Assembly (NCBI RefSeq): GCF_037024155.1
Contig: NZ_JAYKTS010000002.1
Span: 206,373 to 263,761 of the forward strand
Direction: 5' to 3'
Length of the DNA stretch: 57,389 nt
Source of the DNA: Bacillus sp. 2205SS5-2
GTDB taxonomy: Bacteria; Bacillota; Bacilli; Bacillales; Bacillaceae_K
In this document: one piece after another, positions 44,918 to 55,527 of the stretch
Numbering within the stretch: the stretch's first letter is position 1
How the letters are laid out: every line of letters starts with the position of its first letter
Translations under genes and position numbers: made by a program
Notes under the pieces: model-generated
Database searches by the model: none
What the model was told of the DNA's origin: nothing
The model's input: only the letters and a program-made list of their open reading frames with translations

Positions 44918-45484
44918 GTGTTGGAGAAGGCTGAGATAAGAAAAATGATGAAGCAAAGACTTCATTCTATACATCGACTAGAATATGAACAAAAATCTTT
45001 TGAGGGGGCACAACGATTGTATGAGACATGTCAGTGGAAGCAAGCTCAGACAATTGGCATAACGATATCACATGTTCCAGAAATTGATACATGGCAATTA
45101 ATACGTAAAGCCTGGATAGAAGGGAAAACTGTTTGTGTACCTAAATGTCACCACGATAGCAGAAGATTAGATTTTTATGCTATAGAAAGTTTTGAACAAC
45201 TTGAAAACAAGTATTTGCATTTATTTGAACCTAACCCAGTACAAACTAACGCAATGAACAAAGAGAAAATAAGTTTATTAGTTGTTCCAGGATTAGCCTA
45301 TTCAATTAAAGGTTTTCGAATTGGCTTCGGAGGAGGGTATTATGATCGCTTTCTCAAGGATTATCAAGGAGAAACGATTTCATTGGCTTTTCAGGAGCAG
45401 ATTTTAGCAAATATACCTAAAGACAAATATGATTTGCCTGTCCAGAAATTAATCACTCCAGCTAAGGTGTATCTTTGTGAATGA
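44918..45484 (+). CDS. yqgN: 5-formyltetrahydrofolate cyclo-ligase (YqgN)
   Basis: Converts 5-formyl-THF to 5,10-methenyl-THF using ATP. The 188-residue protein has the N-terminal basic KAEIRKMMKQRL, the central PKCHHDSRRLDFYAI block, and the active-site loop VVPGLAYSIKGFRIGFGGGYYDRFL (about 128-152). The start is GTG 44918, 7 bases after AAAGGA; GTG 44912 and TTG 44921 are alternatives. It overlaps the next gene by 8 bases. Confidence 0.94.
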   Translation: MLEKAEIRKMMKQRLHSIHRLEYEQKSFEGAQRLYETCQWKQAQTIGITISHVPEIDTWQLIRKAWIEGKTVCVPKCHHDSRRLDFYAIESFEQLENKYLHLFEPNPVQTNAMNKEKISLLVVPGLAYSIKGFRIGFGGGYYDRFLKDYQGETISLAFQEQILANIPKDKYDLPVQKLITPAKVYLCE

Positions 45485-46271
45485 GGGAATGGTTGTGTAT
45501 TGGTTAATAATTATCATGACGGCACTGGGAGGGTTCTTTACGAAATCGCTAAAACTTTCAGGAGCGATTGGTGCTATCGTGATAGGAGTAGTCATTTTAG
45601 AGGCTTTTCAATGGCATGGGCTAGTCGTTGTCGGAAGTTTTTTTGCTTCTTCTAGTATCTGGTCTAAATATAAATACAAAGATAAGCAAAAGCTAGAACA
45701 GAAGTTAGCAAAGAGTGCCCAACGTGATTGGCAGCAGGTAGTAGCTAATGGAGGAGCAGCAGCGCTCTTTTCTATTTGCTTTATTCTGTTACAAAATGAG
45801 GTGTTATTCTATGCGTTTTTAGCTGCCGTTAGTGGAGCAAATTCTGATACATGGGCCTCAGAGATTGGCACATTAAGTAAGAAAAAGCCTTTATCTCTTA
45901 TTAGATTTAAAGAGGTAGAAAAAGGAACTTCTGGAGCCGTTTCAATACTTGGAACAATAGCAGGTTTAGCTGGTTCTTTCTTCATTGTCATGGTAATTTG
46001 GCTGTTAGAACCAGATTTACCGACGACCTCTCTTTTATTAGTAGGGGTTGCAGGTTTTTTTGGAAATCTTCTAGATACCATCCTGGGAGCGTATGTACAA
46101 GCTGAATATACATGTAATATTTGTGAGCTAAAAACGGAGCTCACTTCTCATTGTCTGAAGAAGACAACCTTATCAAAAGGAGTTTCTTGGATCAATAACG
46201 AGGTGGTAAATTTTACGTCAAGTGTCATCTCAGGGCTTCTGATAATACTTAGTCAATTTCTTTTATTGTGA
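45477..46271 (+). CDS. DUF92 family integral membrane protein
   Basis: The 264-residue protein has about six to seven helices and the DUF92 hallmark SGANSDTWASEIGTLSKKKPLSLIRFKEVEKGTSGAVSILGT. Relatives include plant VTE6 phytyl-phosphate kinase, which hints at a polyprenyl-phosphate-related activity, but the bacterial role is unknown. The likely start is GTG 45477 after AAGGTG, overlapping yqgN; GTG 45492 is an alternative. There is a CNIC/C cysteine group at about 220-235. Confidence 0.85.
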   Translation: MNEGMVVYWLIIIMTALGGFFTKSLKLSGAIGAIVIGVVILEAFQWHGLVVVGSFFASSSIWSKYKYKDKQKLEQKLAKSAQRDWQQVVANGGAAALFSICFILLQNEVLFYAFLAAVSGANSDTWASEIGTLSKKKPLSLIRFKEVEKGTSGAVSILGTIAGLAGSFFIVMVIWLLEPDLPTTSLLLVGVAGFFGNLLDTILGAYVQAEYTCNICELKTELTSHCLKKTTLSKGVSWINNEVVNFTSSVISGLLIILSQFLLL

Positions 46272-47255
<984 letters not shown>

Positions 47256-47269
47256 CTACACAAGAGAAA

Positions 47270-47297
47270 AGAAGGATTAAGCGGATCCTTCTTTTTC
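47270..47297 (+). terminator. Terminator after ldh
   Basis: AAGAAGGAT pairs with ATCCTTCTT across TAAGCGG, then TTTCC. Confidence 0.85.
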
Positions 47298-47404
47298 CTT
47301 ATTCAAGGAATCATCTGCCGTTTGCAGAAGAATTTTGGAGGATTTTCATTTTTCTTACATAATTACAACTTTATAAAACACACTAGAGAATAGGAGGGAT
47401 GAAC

Positions 47405-47581
47405 ATGAGATACATTTATAAATGGGTTGTGTTGTCTATGTTATTTTCTACACTATACAAATATCGTTTTCGAATTCTAAATTCACTTTTAGGAAATCCA
47501 TCAATACGAAAGTACATGGTTAATCTGTCCATGAGAATTCCCTATTTACGATCGTTTTTTATTCAAAGTACATTTAAATAA
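47405..47581 (+). CDS. Small basic conserved protein
   Basis: The 58-residue protein reads MRYIYKWVVLSMLFSTLYKY...NSLLGNPSIRKYMVNLSMRIPYL..., with a hydrophobic N-terminal helix and a basic tail. AGGAGGG at 47392-47398 is 6 bases before ATG 47405. Similar small proteins occur before gluP in Bacillus (position of yqgO), from memory. Function is unknown; membrane association is likely. Confidence 0.75.
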   Translation: MRYIYKWVVLSMLFSTLYKYRFRILNSLLGNPSIRKYMVNLSMRIPYLRSFFIQSTFK

Positions 47582-47704
47582 TTTTTGATTTTAGCGGACA
47601 TTAAATGCTATTAGATGAAGGAATAACTTTAATCATTTGTTTGTGTTGGTATATTAAGCGAAGATAAAGAAGAAAAATATCTAAAAGAAATCCGATTCAT
47701 AGTA

Positions 47705-47865
47705 GGCTATTTTCGCAAAGTTTGTTGCTTTTCGAACCAGTCTATAAACGGTGATATAGCTTTGTTTCGGGCAACATTTCGTCTATTTTTGATGGGAATC
47801 ATCAGTGAAATGAGCTCTTTAATCAAAAATCAGATGCAAAAGCCACAATGTATACGAAATGAGCC
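47705..47865 (+). mobile_element. Element A, main subfamily
   Basis: 161 bp, GGCTATTTTCGC to CGAAATGAGCC. The flanks TCATAGTA (47697-47704) and TTATAGTA (47866-47873) are an 8-bp duplication with one mismatch. One frame is open across the whole element. It fills the centre of the gap 47582-47980. Confidence 0.9.
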
Positions 47866-47980
47866 TTATAGTAAGATTAAGTGGATTTATTAAGTTGTTA
47901 ATTAGCCGTTTCTATTTAGGATTGTTCCTTTACTTTAACCTTTGTTTTTCGCTATAGTTAACGTAATAGAGTTAACTGTG

Positions 47981-49171
47981 ATGAAAGTAGAGGATATAGT
48001 GGATTTAAAAGGAGATTACTTATTTTGGGAGATTACCAGCTTTTTTCTTCAACAAAAGCAGTATCGAATCTTAAGCTTGTCAAAAAATCAAAATGAATTG
48101 TGGCTAGAGAATCTGTCCAATAAGCAGGCTCCCATTATTCGTTTGCTACGTTACGACATTAATTGGAGCAATTGGATTCGTAGAGATCTGCAAAAAACGG
48201 GTTCAATTGGTGAAAGAATTCGTCGGAAATTTTTACGAAGAAAATTAACGATATTGAATATTTATTTATCCACACATCCCCCAGTAGATGACTGTACATG
48301 GCTAAAAGATTCTTATCATTTTCCCGCTAAAAGAAAAGTGACAGTGGAGACGTGTTTAATCGATCATGCCGGTATTCAGGTTGGTTTATCTAGGTTGAGA
48401 GAGTATACGAATTCAGATGTAATGATTGATTATTCAGATAAAAGGTTGTATTCAGAAGAGGATGTAAGAATCTCTAAGTCCTTAGCACTGAACCATGCAG
48501 AAAAAAAGCAGCAACAAGATAATCAATTATTTCACATGTCCAAACCTTTTTTTACGTATGTATTTTTAGCCCTCCAAGTTATGATGTTTTTATGGCTAGA
48601 GTGGCAAGGAGGTAGTACGGACTCCAGAGTTCTTGTCAAATATGGAGCAAAATATAACCCACTTATTCTAGAAGGTGAGTGGTGGCGTTTTTTTACTCCG
48701 GTTTTCCTGCATATCGGACTACTTCACCTCGTCATGAATTCCATTGCCTTACTTTATATCGGATCCGAGGTTGAAAGAATGTTTGGAAATCTTCGTTTTG
48801 TTTGGATCTATTTAGTAGCGGGGATGTTTGGATCAATTGCAAGCTTTCTATTTACAGTGAATATTTCGGCGGGAGCCAGCGGGGCTATTTTTGGTTGTTT
48901 TGGTGCGTTGTTGTATTTTGGCATCATGTATCCACAAATCTTTTTTAGAACCATGGGGATGAATGTTATTGTCATCATTAGTATCAATCTATTACTAGGG
49001 TTCACCATCCAAGGAATTGACAATGCAGGGCATATTGGTGGGCTGGTTGGTGGAATAATTGCAACTGGAATGGTTCATTTTCCAAATCAAAAAAATGTTA
49101 AAACGCAGATTGGTTTTATCTTAGGGAGTATGCTCCTTCTTTGTGTGGCCTATCTGATCGGCTTTTCCTAA
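47981..49171 (+). CDS. gluP: Rhomboid intramembrane protease GluP (YqgP)
   Basis: An intramembrane serine protease; in B. subtilis it helps degrade the magnesium transporter MgtE. The 396-residue protein has a soluble N-terminal domain of about 180 residues and then about seven helices. The active-site Ser is in GASGAIFGCFGALL and the His in DNAGHIGGLVGG. The oxyanion/HxxxN region is HIGLLHLVMNS. ATG 47981 has no clear ribosome site; the frame is open 13 codons further upstream, also without one. Confidence 0.92.
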   Translation: MKVEDIVDLKGDYLFWEITSFFLQQKQYRILSLSKNQNELWLENLSNKQAPIIRLLRYDINWSNWIRRDLQKTGSIGERIRRKFLRRKLTILNIYLSTHPPVDDCTWLKDSYHFPAKRKVTVETCLIDHAGIQVGLSRLREYTNSDVMIDYSDKRLYSEEDVRISKSLALNHAEKKQQQDNQLFHMSKPFFTYVFLALQVMMFLWLEWQGGSTDSRVLVKYGAKYNPLILEGEWWRFFTPVFLHIGLLHLVMNSIALLYIGSEVERMFGNLRFVWIYLVAGMFGSIASFLFTVNISAGASGAIFGCFGALLYFGIMYPQIFFRTMGMNVIVIISINLLLGFTIQGIDNAGHIGGLVGGIIATGMVHFPNQKNVKTQIGFILGSMLLLCVAYLIGFS

Positions 49172-49174
49172 ATC

Positions 49175-50056
49175 TTAGGGAATCGAGATAATTTGCTTTA
49201 AAGTAATTGTATTGTTCTCTTTCGTACTTATCAAAACATACAAATGAGATTGATCTTTACTTATCAATATCAAAGGGATGGTACTGCCAAAGGGGTTAAT
49301 GGTAGTGCCATCTTTTTTTTGTAAGCCGAGAAAATAATTTTTGTATAGACCTTCCCAAAGATTGCCAATGATCTGGTCTGTCTGGGATTTTGTAAAGGAG
49401 GGTAAAGGCTGATCATTGAATGCACTTAATTCTGTTAAGAAGTAAACATCATAATGAGCTTGCTGAAGTCCGCTCTCTTTCAGTGCTTGCTCGATAGCAA
49501 AATCTAACTGTTGGGATGTTACTTTATCCACAATATTCTTCCATTCCTTTTCAGTGGAATTACTCGGTTTTCGGAACGAATTTAGGGGACTAAAGTTCGA
49601 ATCAATTACGTATAACGTATCAGAAGACATGATTTGTGAGCTTGTGATTTCTTCTTCTTGGTTATGAATCTCGGCATAATGATAGGAAATAGATTGTAAT
49701 AGGGAACTTTCCTTACCTTTTATTTGTTGTTCTTCAAGAATTTGATCGGTTTTTTGTGACCACTCATTCATCGTTCCCATCAATCTTCCGTTCATAAAGA
49801 GGAAGCCGATATCCTGCCGTAAATAGGCTTCTTGGTCCAACGTAGAACCAATTTTCCAGTCCACGTGGTAGTGCATATCCTTTTTATTATTTTCTAGTGT
49901 TAATAAGGTGTCAGCGGAAATAAAATTAGCTTTTTCATCTATGGGAAAGAAAATGATGCTCTCTCTCACACTTGCTGAGTAATAAGCAAGGTAGAGAATG
50001 ACTATCATTAACGTCCCTAGAATGGCAACAAACAGCGTTTTTTTGGTTCTCGTCAT
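49175..50056 (-). CDS. Membrane-anchored extracellular protein, unknown function
   Basis: The 293-residue protein has an N-terminal signal-anchor (TLFVAILGTLMIVILYLAYY) and one large extracellular domain with no motif that I recognise. Conserved-looking features are DWKIGSTLDQEAYLRQDIGFLFMNGRLMG and a C-terminal beta-rich segment. ATG 50056 follows AAGGAGAGTG; the longer frame has no site. It lies convergent to gluP (3-bp gap between stop codons) and divergent from spoVAF, with no visible terminator against gluP. Confidence 0.8.
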   Translation of the reverse strand: MTRTKKTLFVAILGTLMIVILYLAYYSASVRESIIFFPIDEKANFISADTLLTLENNKKDMHYHVDWKIGSTLDQEAYLRQDIGFLFMNGRLMGTMNEWSQKTDQILEEQQIKGKESSLLQSISYHYAEIHNQEEEITSSQIMSSDTLYVIDSNFSPLNSFRKPSNSTEKEWKNIVDKVTSQQLDFAIEQALKESGLQQAHYDVYFLTELSAFNDQPLPSFTKSQTDQIIGNLWEGLYKNYFLGLQKKDGTTINPFGSTIPLILISKDQSHLYVLISTKENNTITLKQIISIP

Positions 50057-50190
50057 TTTCTTCACTCTCCTTGGTTTGTCCACTCTAGAGCCATCATATG
50101 AATGAGAAGTAAAGTTTATGAAAGAAAGGTATTTTTTTTTAGGTGGCTGTCAATGATGGATGGTAATGAGAGACGAGAGGAGTGGAGTAG

Positions 50191-51651
50191 ATGGAAAATC
50201 AAGAAAAGCCAAGAATCTCCACAGATATTGACGAAAATGTCGCTTATTTGCATGATATTTTAGCGGTTGATAAAAGCTTCGATGTGATTCAATTAGATTT
50301 ATTTTATGCTGAACGAAAAATGGCGATGTTTATGGTAGATGGCTTCGTCAAGGATGATATACTTCATTATTTAATGAAGATCTTAGCAGGTTTAGACTCA
50401 TCTCAACTTGAGGATGATACACTGGATAAGTTGATTAAAACATATATACCTTATGTTGAAGTAGAAGTGGTAGAGGAATTTCAGCCAGTAATCGATGGAG
50501 TGCTTGCTGGACCAACAGCTCTCCTAGTCGAGGGGTTAGATAAAATTATCCTGATAGACGCCAGAACATATCCAGTAAGGGGTCCTCAAGAACCTGATAT
50601 TGAAAGAGTTGTTCGCGGCTCGAGGGATGGTTTTGTAGAGACGCTTGTATTTAATACAGCTCTAACCAGAAGACGAATTCGAGACCGCTCCCTCCGGATG
50701 GAATATATGCAGATTGGAAGAAGATCAAAAACCGATATTGTCGTTTGTTATTTAGAGGATATAGCAGACGCTGAGCTTGTGAAAAAAATAAAGCAGTCTT
50801 TACAGCAGATTGATACTGATGGTTTGCCAATGGGGGAAAAAACACTAGAAGAATTTATCTCGGGGCAACACTGGAACCCATATCCGATGGTTCGCTATAC
50901 GGAAAGACCGGATACAGCAGCTTCTCACCTTTTTGAGGGACATATTTGTATTATGGTTGATGGTTCACCAAGTGTAATGATTACACCCACTACTTTCTGG
51001 CACCATTTACAACATGCGGAAGAATACCGAAATAAGCCAATGGTGGGGGCTTATTTACGCTTTGTTCGCTTTCTTGCAGTATGGGGTTCTGTTTTTTTAC
51101 TACCATTATGGTATCTCCTCGCAACCAACCCTGAATTTCTTCCTAAAGCACTCCAGTTTGTCGGTCCAACTGATATAGGACAAATTCCTTTGGTTTTTCA
51201 ATTTCTCCTCATTGAAATAGGAATTGATATGCTTAGGATGGCTGCTATTCATACGCCTTCTTCCTTGGCAACTGCTCTCGGTTTAGTGGCGGCTTTAATG
51301 ATTGGACAGGTTGCGGTTGAAGTAGGATTATTTATTAATGAAGTGATTATGTATTTGGCAATTGCGGCGATTGGTACATTTGCAACACCGAGTTACGAAA
51401 TGGGGTTGGCGAATCGGCTCGTTAGAATAGCCTTGTTAATTTTGACTGCGATTTTTGGCTTGCCAGGTTTGATTATTGGATTAGCTCTATGGGTTATCGG
51501 TCTAGCCAGAATGAAATCATTTGGAGTTCCATATTTATGGCCATTCATCCCATTTAACTATCGAGCTTTACGTGATGTATTGTTGCGCTCACCAATACCA
51601 TTAAAAAATCGTCGACCAAGATTTTTACATCCGCGTGATCCAGATCGTTAA
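50191..51651 (+). CDS. spoVAF: Spore germination protein SpoVAF-like (GerA-family A subunit)
   Basis: The 486-residue protein. Residues about 1-280 form the soluble GerA-A N-terminal domain (DIDENVAYLHDILAVDKSFDVIQ, YPVRGPQEPDIERVVRGSRDGFVETLVFNTALTRRRIRD). About five membrane helices follow (about 290-455), with the conserved GAYLRFVRFLAVWGS and PSYEMGLANRLVRIALLI. The acidic N-terminus and RGPQEPDIE are closer to SpoVAF than to nutrient-receptor A subunits. It acts in the spore inner membrane. In B. subtilis spoVAF is the penultimate gene of the spoVA operon; here it stands alone. AGAGGAGTGG precedes ATG 50191. Confidence 0.88.
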   Translation: MENQEKPRISTDIDENVAYLHDILAVDKSFDVIQLDLFYAERKMAMFMVDGFVKDDILHYLMKILAGLDSSQLEDDTLDKLIKTYIPYVEVEVVEEFQPVIDGVLAGPTALLVEGLDKIILIDARTYPVRGPQEPDIERVVRGSRDGFVETLVFNTALTRRRIRDRSLRMEYMQIGRRSKTDIVVCYLEDIADAELVKKIKQSLQQIDTDGLPMGEKTLEEFISGQHWNPYPMVRYTERPDTAASHLFEGHICIMVDGSPSVMITPTTFWHHLQHAEEYRNKPMVGAYLRFVRFLAVWGSVFLLPLWYLLATNPEFLPKALQFVGPTDIGQIPLVFQFLLIEIGIDMLRMAAIHTPSSLATALGLVAALMIGQVAVEVGLFINEVIMYLAIAAIGTFATPSYEMGLANRLVRIALLILTAIFGLPGLIIGLALWVIGLARMKSFGVPYLWPFIPFNYRALRDVLLRSPIPLKNRRPRFLHPRDPDR

Positions 51652-51661
51652 TTTTATTCAA

Positions 51662-51753
51662 GGCTGTTTTCGCTTTGTTTCGGGCATCAACAGTGAAATG
51701 GGCGATTTAATCAAAAATCAGATGAAATAGCCACAATGTATACGAAAAGAGCC
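51662..51753 (+). mobile_element. Element A, internally deleted to 92 bp
   Basis: GGCTGTTTTCG is joined directly to CTTTGTTTCGGGCATC, then to AACAGTGAAATGGG, so two internal blocks are missing while both ends remain. The flanks TTATTCAA/GTATACAA match at six of eight positions. Confidence 0.82.
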
Positions 51754-51925
51754 GTATACAAACGGGTAATAATGCCTTAAGAGGTTGAGCCATTACTAAC
51801 CTAATTGTGGAAACAAGGAAACTGTAACAAAACTCAACAGGATTTTTGTTGAATCGAAAAATTTCAAAGATGGTATGTACCCCATTTTCAGATGGAACTT
51901 TCACTTATTAATTTTTGTGAACATT

Positions 51926-51957
51926 AAACCTTAAATTTTGTCAGTTTAAGGTTTTTT
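51926..51957 (+). terminator. Terminator between spoVAF and yqgQ
   Basis: AAACCTTAAA pairs with TTTAAGGTTT across a 9-base loop, followed by TTTG. The remaining part of the 51652-52031 gap shows only element A and AT-rich DNA. Confidence 0.82.
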
Positions 51958-52031
51958 GTTGAGGAAGCTTGTCGATGCAATCGTTTTCCTCTATACTTTA
52001 AGAGAATATTTAATGAGAAGCTGGTGATAAA

Positions 52032-52235
52032 ATGAAAACGATTTATGACGTTCAGCAGCTATTAAAAAGATACGGAACTTTTATCTACATAGGGGACCGA
52101 GTGGCCGATCTGCAATTAATGGAAGAAGAATTGAAGGAGCTTTGGCGTTCTCAGTTAGTAGAACCAAGAGACTATCAAATGGGCTTACTGCTACTCCGTC
52201 AAGAAATACAAAAAAAACTCGATACCAAGAAATAG
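52032..52235 (+). CDS. yqgQ: DUF910 protein YqgQ
   Basis: The 67-residue cytosolic helical protein reads [20 protein letters not shown]...[20 protein letters not shown]..., the standard DUF910 form. It always precedes the glucokinase gene in Bacillus and may bind nucleic acid or a protein partner; function is unproven. AGCTGGTGATAA is a weak ribosome site. glcK starts 10 bp after the stop. Confidence 0.92.
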   Translation: MKTIYDVQQLLKRYGTFIYIGDRVADLQLMEEELKELWRSQLVEPRDYQMGLLLLRQEIQKKLDTKK

Positions 52236-52245
52236 GGTGACAATG

Positions 52246-53217
52246 ATGAGTGAAAAATGGATTGCTGCTGTCGATTTAGGTGGTACAACAACAAAACTAG
52301 CATTTTTAAATGTATATGGGGAAATGATCGAAAAATGGGAAATTCCAACGGATGTCTCGAATAATGGGAAGAATATTGTCATAAATATTGCCAAAGCGAT
52401 TGATGAAAAGCTGGAAGAGTTAAATCAAGTGAAATCAAGACTTCTTGGAATCGGCATGGGTGCACCGGGCCCAGTAGACATGGATAAGGGTATTATCTAT
52501 GAAGCGGTAAATTTAGGTTGGGAGAAAAATACACCTTTACGTGATATGCTTGAAATCGAATCCGGATTACAAGCGGTCATTGATAACGATGCAAACTGTG
52601 CAGCCCTTGGTGAAATGTGGAAAGGGGCAGGAAATGGGGCAAAAGATCTTGTCTGTGTAACACTAGGTACTGGTGTTGGCGGAGGTATTATCACAAATGG
52701 AGACATCGTACACGGAGCAAGAGGCGCAGGTGGAGAAATTGGCCACATAACGGTCATGCCCGAAAATGGTTTTCAGTGTAATTGTGGAAAAATGGGCTGC
52801 TTAGAAACTGTAGCTTCCGCGACAGGGGTGGTTCGTTTAGCTGTTGAAGCTCTTCAATATACAAAAGAGCATTCAATACTTACCTCCATTCTTTCTGAAA
52901 AGGGTGCTCTTTCTGCTAAAAGTGTATTTGACGCTGCAAGAGAAAAAGATACAGTAGCTCTTGAGATTATCGATCGCTTAGCTTTTTATTTAGGTCTTAC
53001 CTTAGCAAATTTAGGCAATGCGTTAAATCCAGAGAAAATTGTACTTGGTGGGGGCGTATCAAAAGCAGGAGAGACCTTATTAATTCCTGTGAAAAGTTAT
53101 TTTGAAAAATTTGCATTTCCAACGGTTGCTACATCAACAGTTTTAGCTATTGCAACACTTGAGAACGAAGCGGGTGTAATTGGTGCCGGCTGGTTAGTCA
53201 AAAACAAGTTAAAATAA
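52246..53217 (+). CDS. glcK: Glucokinase (ROK family)
   Basis: Phosphorylates glucose with ATP. The 323-residue protein has the phosphate motif [37 protein letters not shown] with the catalytic Asp, [10 protein letters not shown], and the ROK zinc motif [13 protein letters not shown] 52246 was preferred, 5 bases after AGGGTGA; GTG 52237 and ATG 52243 are alternatives. It is probably cotranscribed with yqgQ. Confidence 0.95.
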   Translation: MSEKWIAAVDLGGTTTKLAFLNVYGEMIEKWEIPTDVSNNGKNIVINIAKAIDEKLEELNQVKSRLLGIGMGAPGPVDMDKGIIYEAVNLGWEKNTPLRDMLEIESGLQAVIDNDANCAALGEMWKGAGNGAKDLVCVTLGTGVGGGIITNGDIVHGARGAGGEIGHITVMPENGFQCNCGKMGCLETVASATGVVRLAVEALQYTKEHSILTSILSEKGALSAKSVFDAAREKDTVALEIIDRLAFYLGLTLANLGNALNPEKIVLGGGVSKAGETLLIPVKSYFEKFAFPTVATSTVLAIATLENEAGVIGAGWLVKNKLK

Positions 53218-53250
53218 TTGTATTACGATCTTAATATGAATTATTATAGA

Positions 53251-53290
53251 TAAAGAGAGTTTCTCAGTCTAATTGGCGGGAAGCTCTTTT
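53251..53290 (+). terminator. Terminator after glcK
   Basis: AAAGAGAGTTTC and GGGAAGCTCTTTTT form an imperfect stem with a long loop and a T-run. Nothing else is evident in the 53218-53540 gap, which is AT-rich. Confidence 0.65.
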
Positions 53291-53540
53291 TAGTTTTCAG
53301 TGACTATAGACCTAATTTATTCTTTAAAAAGAAATAAATGAAACTTTTTAAGGATTTATTCGTCTAATAAGGAGAGGTAATTAATATTATCTAATCTATA
53401 ATTCTATCCAAAATATTTTAAGAGGTGTTTGCATTTTTGTAAAAAAAGTATTAAGATAAATCATGGTTGTACTGTAGATATCCTGAATTTGTAAAAAACA
53501 CATTCAAAAAAGTTACAACTGATATTAGGAGGTAATGTTT

Positions 53541-55415
53541 ATGACGAAGTGGAAATGGCCAAGCGTGTCACTTGTGCTTCTTGCGACCGTGTTAGTATGG
53601 TTGAAAACGTTTATAGTCTATAAAACTAGTTTTGATATTGATATTGAAAATACGATGCAGGAATTTATTTTGTTTATTAATCCGATAAGCTTTTTGTTAT
53701 TTGTTTTTGGATTAGGTTTATTAATGAAAAAGGACAAAAAACGAAATCGATATATCTTTTTTGTTAGTTTAATTTTATCAGTGATTCTATATGGAAACGT
53801 CGCTTTTTATCGTTTTTTCACTGATTTTCTTACATTGCCTGTTTTGTTCCAAACAAGCAATTTTGCGGATTTGGGTAATTCTGCTGGTGAAATCGCTCAA
53901 TGGACTGACTTGTTTTTCTTTACGGATGTCGTAATTTTGGCGTTTATTATGAAGATGAAGCCTAAATGGGTTTCCTTTAAAGCGATCTCCTCCACGCAAC
54001 GACGAGCTTATTTTTTAGTGGCAATAGCCACTATGTTCTTTAACCTTGGGCTTGCTGAAACGGAAAGACCTCAGCTATTAACTCGTACATTTGATCGTGA
54101 AATATTAGTGAAAAACATTGGAACGTATAATTACCATTTATATGATGTGTTTTTACAATCTAAATCATCTGCACAGAGAGCACTTGCAGATGGAAGTGAA
54201 TTGGTAGAAATTGATAACAATGTTGCCTCCAATTATTCTGCTCCTAATGAAGAGATGTTTGGGATAGCGAAAGATAAAAATGTTATTGTTATTACATTGG
54301 AATCCCTACAAAACTTCGTAATCAATGATACGATGAATGGGCAGGAAATTACCCCATTCTTGAATGATTTTATTGGCGAAAGTACGTATTTTGAAAATTT
54401 TTATCACCAAACTGAGCAAGGTAAAACTTCGGATTCAGAGTTCATTCTAGATAACTCACTTTATCCATTAGGTAGGGGAGCCGTATTTTTTACACATTCC
54501 GGAAATGAATTCAATTCCTTAACAGAAAGATTAAATGATAATGGTTATTTTACTTCTGCGATGCATGCGAATAATAAAAGCTTCTGGAACCGAGATATTA
54601 TGTACGACTCATTAGGCTATCAGCGTTTTTATTCTATGACGGACTACGAAGTTCTACCAGAAAATTCGGTTAACTGGGGTTTGAAAGATATTCCTTTCTT
54701 TGAACAGTCAGTTGAACATATGAAACAAATGCCTAAGCCTTTTTATACAAAAATGCTTACTTTAACAAACCACCATCCATTTTATTTAGATGAAGAAGAT
54801 ATTCTGATTGATGAGTTTGATTCAAATTCAGGTACGCTGAACCGTTATTTCCAAACGGTAAGATATTTGGATGAATCGTTAAAAGTCTTTATTCAAGATT
54901 TAAAAGACTCAGGTATTTATGAAGATTCTATAATCGTGATGTATGGCGATCATTATGGTATTTCTGAAAATCATAATGAAGCGATGTCGCAGTATCTTGG
55001 GGAAGAAGTAACGCCATTTGTCTCGACTGAGCTACAAAAGGTTCCTTTTATCATTCATATTCCGGGTGAAGAAGGAGAAGTGATTTCTGATGTAAGTGGC
55101 CAAATTGACATTCGTCCAACATTGCTACATTTGCTTGGTATTGAATCGTTTGGTGATTTGCAATTCGGTACAGATTTATTCTCAGAAGATCATGAAAATT
55201 TCACGATTCTTCGAGACGGTCGTTTTATTACAAAGGATCATGTCTATGCTGGAGAAGTTTGTTGGGATAAGGAAACGGGGTCAGAAACCGATATGAGTGC
55301 CTGTGAGCCGTTTATAGAGCGAGCGAACGAGGAACTTGATTACTCCGACAAAATCATTTACGGCGATCTTCTTCGCTTTTACGAAGAAGAGGAACTTATG
55401 CCAGCAGCACAATAA
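53541..55415 (+). CDS. yqgS: Lipoteichoic acid synthase family protein (YqgS-like)
   Basis: Transfers glycerol phosphate from phosphatidylglycerol to a growing LTA chain or primer on the outer face of the membrane. The 624-residue protein has five N-terminal helices (to about 175) and an extracellular sulfatase-fold domain. The catalytic Thr is in TEQGKTSDSEF. Metal ligands are in ITLESLQNFVI (Glu), MYGDHYGISEN (Asp, His) and HANNKSFWNRD. AGGAGGT at 53527 is 7 bases before ATG 53541. Position matches B. subtilis YqgS, one of several LtaS paralogues. Confidence 0.94.
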   Translation: MTKWKWPSVSLVLLATVLVWLKTFIVYKTSFDIDIENTMQEFILFINPISFLLFVFGLGLLMKKDKKRNRYIFFVSLILSVILYGNVAFYRFFTDFLTLPVLFQTSNFADLGNSAGEIAQWTDLFFFTDVVILAFIMKMKPKWVSFKAISSTQRRAYFLVAIATMFFNLGLAETERPQLLTRTFDREILVKNIGTYNYHLYDVFLQSKSSAQRALADGSELVEIDNNVASNYSAPNEEMFGIAKDKNVIVITLESLQNFVINDTMNGQEITPFLNDFIGESTYFENFYHQTEQGKTSDSEFILDNSLYPLGRGAVFFTHSGNEFNSLTERLNDNGYFTSAMHANNKSFWNRDIMYDSLGYQRFYSMTDYEVLPENSVNWGLKDIPFFEQSVEHMKQMPKPFYTKMLTLTNHHPFYLDEEDILIDEFDSNSGTLNRYFQTVRYLDESLKVFIQDLKDSGIYEDSIIVMYGDHYGISENHNEAMSQYLGEEVTPFVSTELQKVPFIIHIPGEEGEVISDVSGQIDIRPTLLHLLGIESFGDLQFGTDLFSEDHENFTILRDGRFITKDHVYAGEVCWDKETGSETDMSACEPFIERANEELDYSDKIIYGDLLRFYEEEELMPAAQ

Positions 55416-55424
55416 TTAACACTC

Positions 55425-55461
55425 GAAAATGCCTGCAGTTGATGCAGGCATTTTCATTTTT
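55425..55461 (+). terminator. Terminator after yqgS
   Basis: GAAAATGCCTGCA pairs with TGCAGGCATTTTC around GTTGA, then ATTTTTC. Confidence 0.92.
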
Positions 55462-55527
55462 CTGTCATGTTCTCATTCTAACTTCATACACGTATTATTA
55501 GGGAAGGATGAAGGAGGGAAGAAGTGT

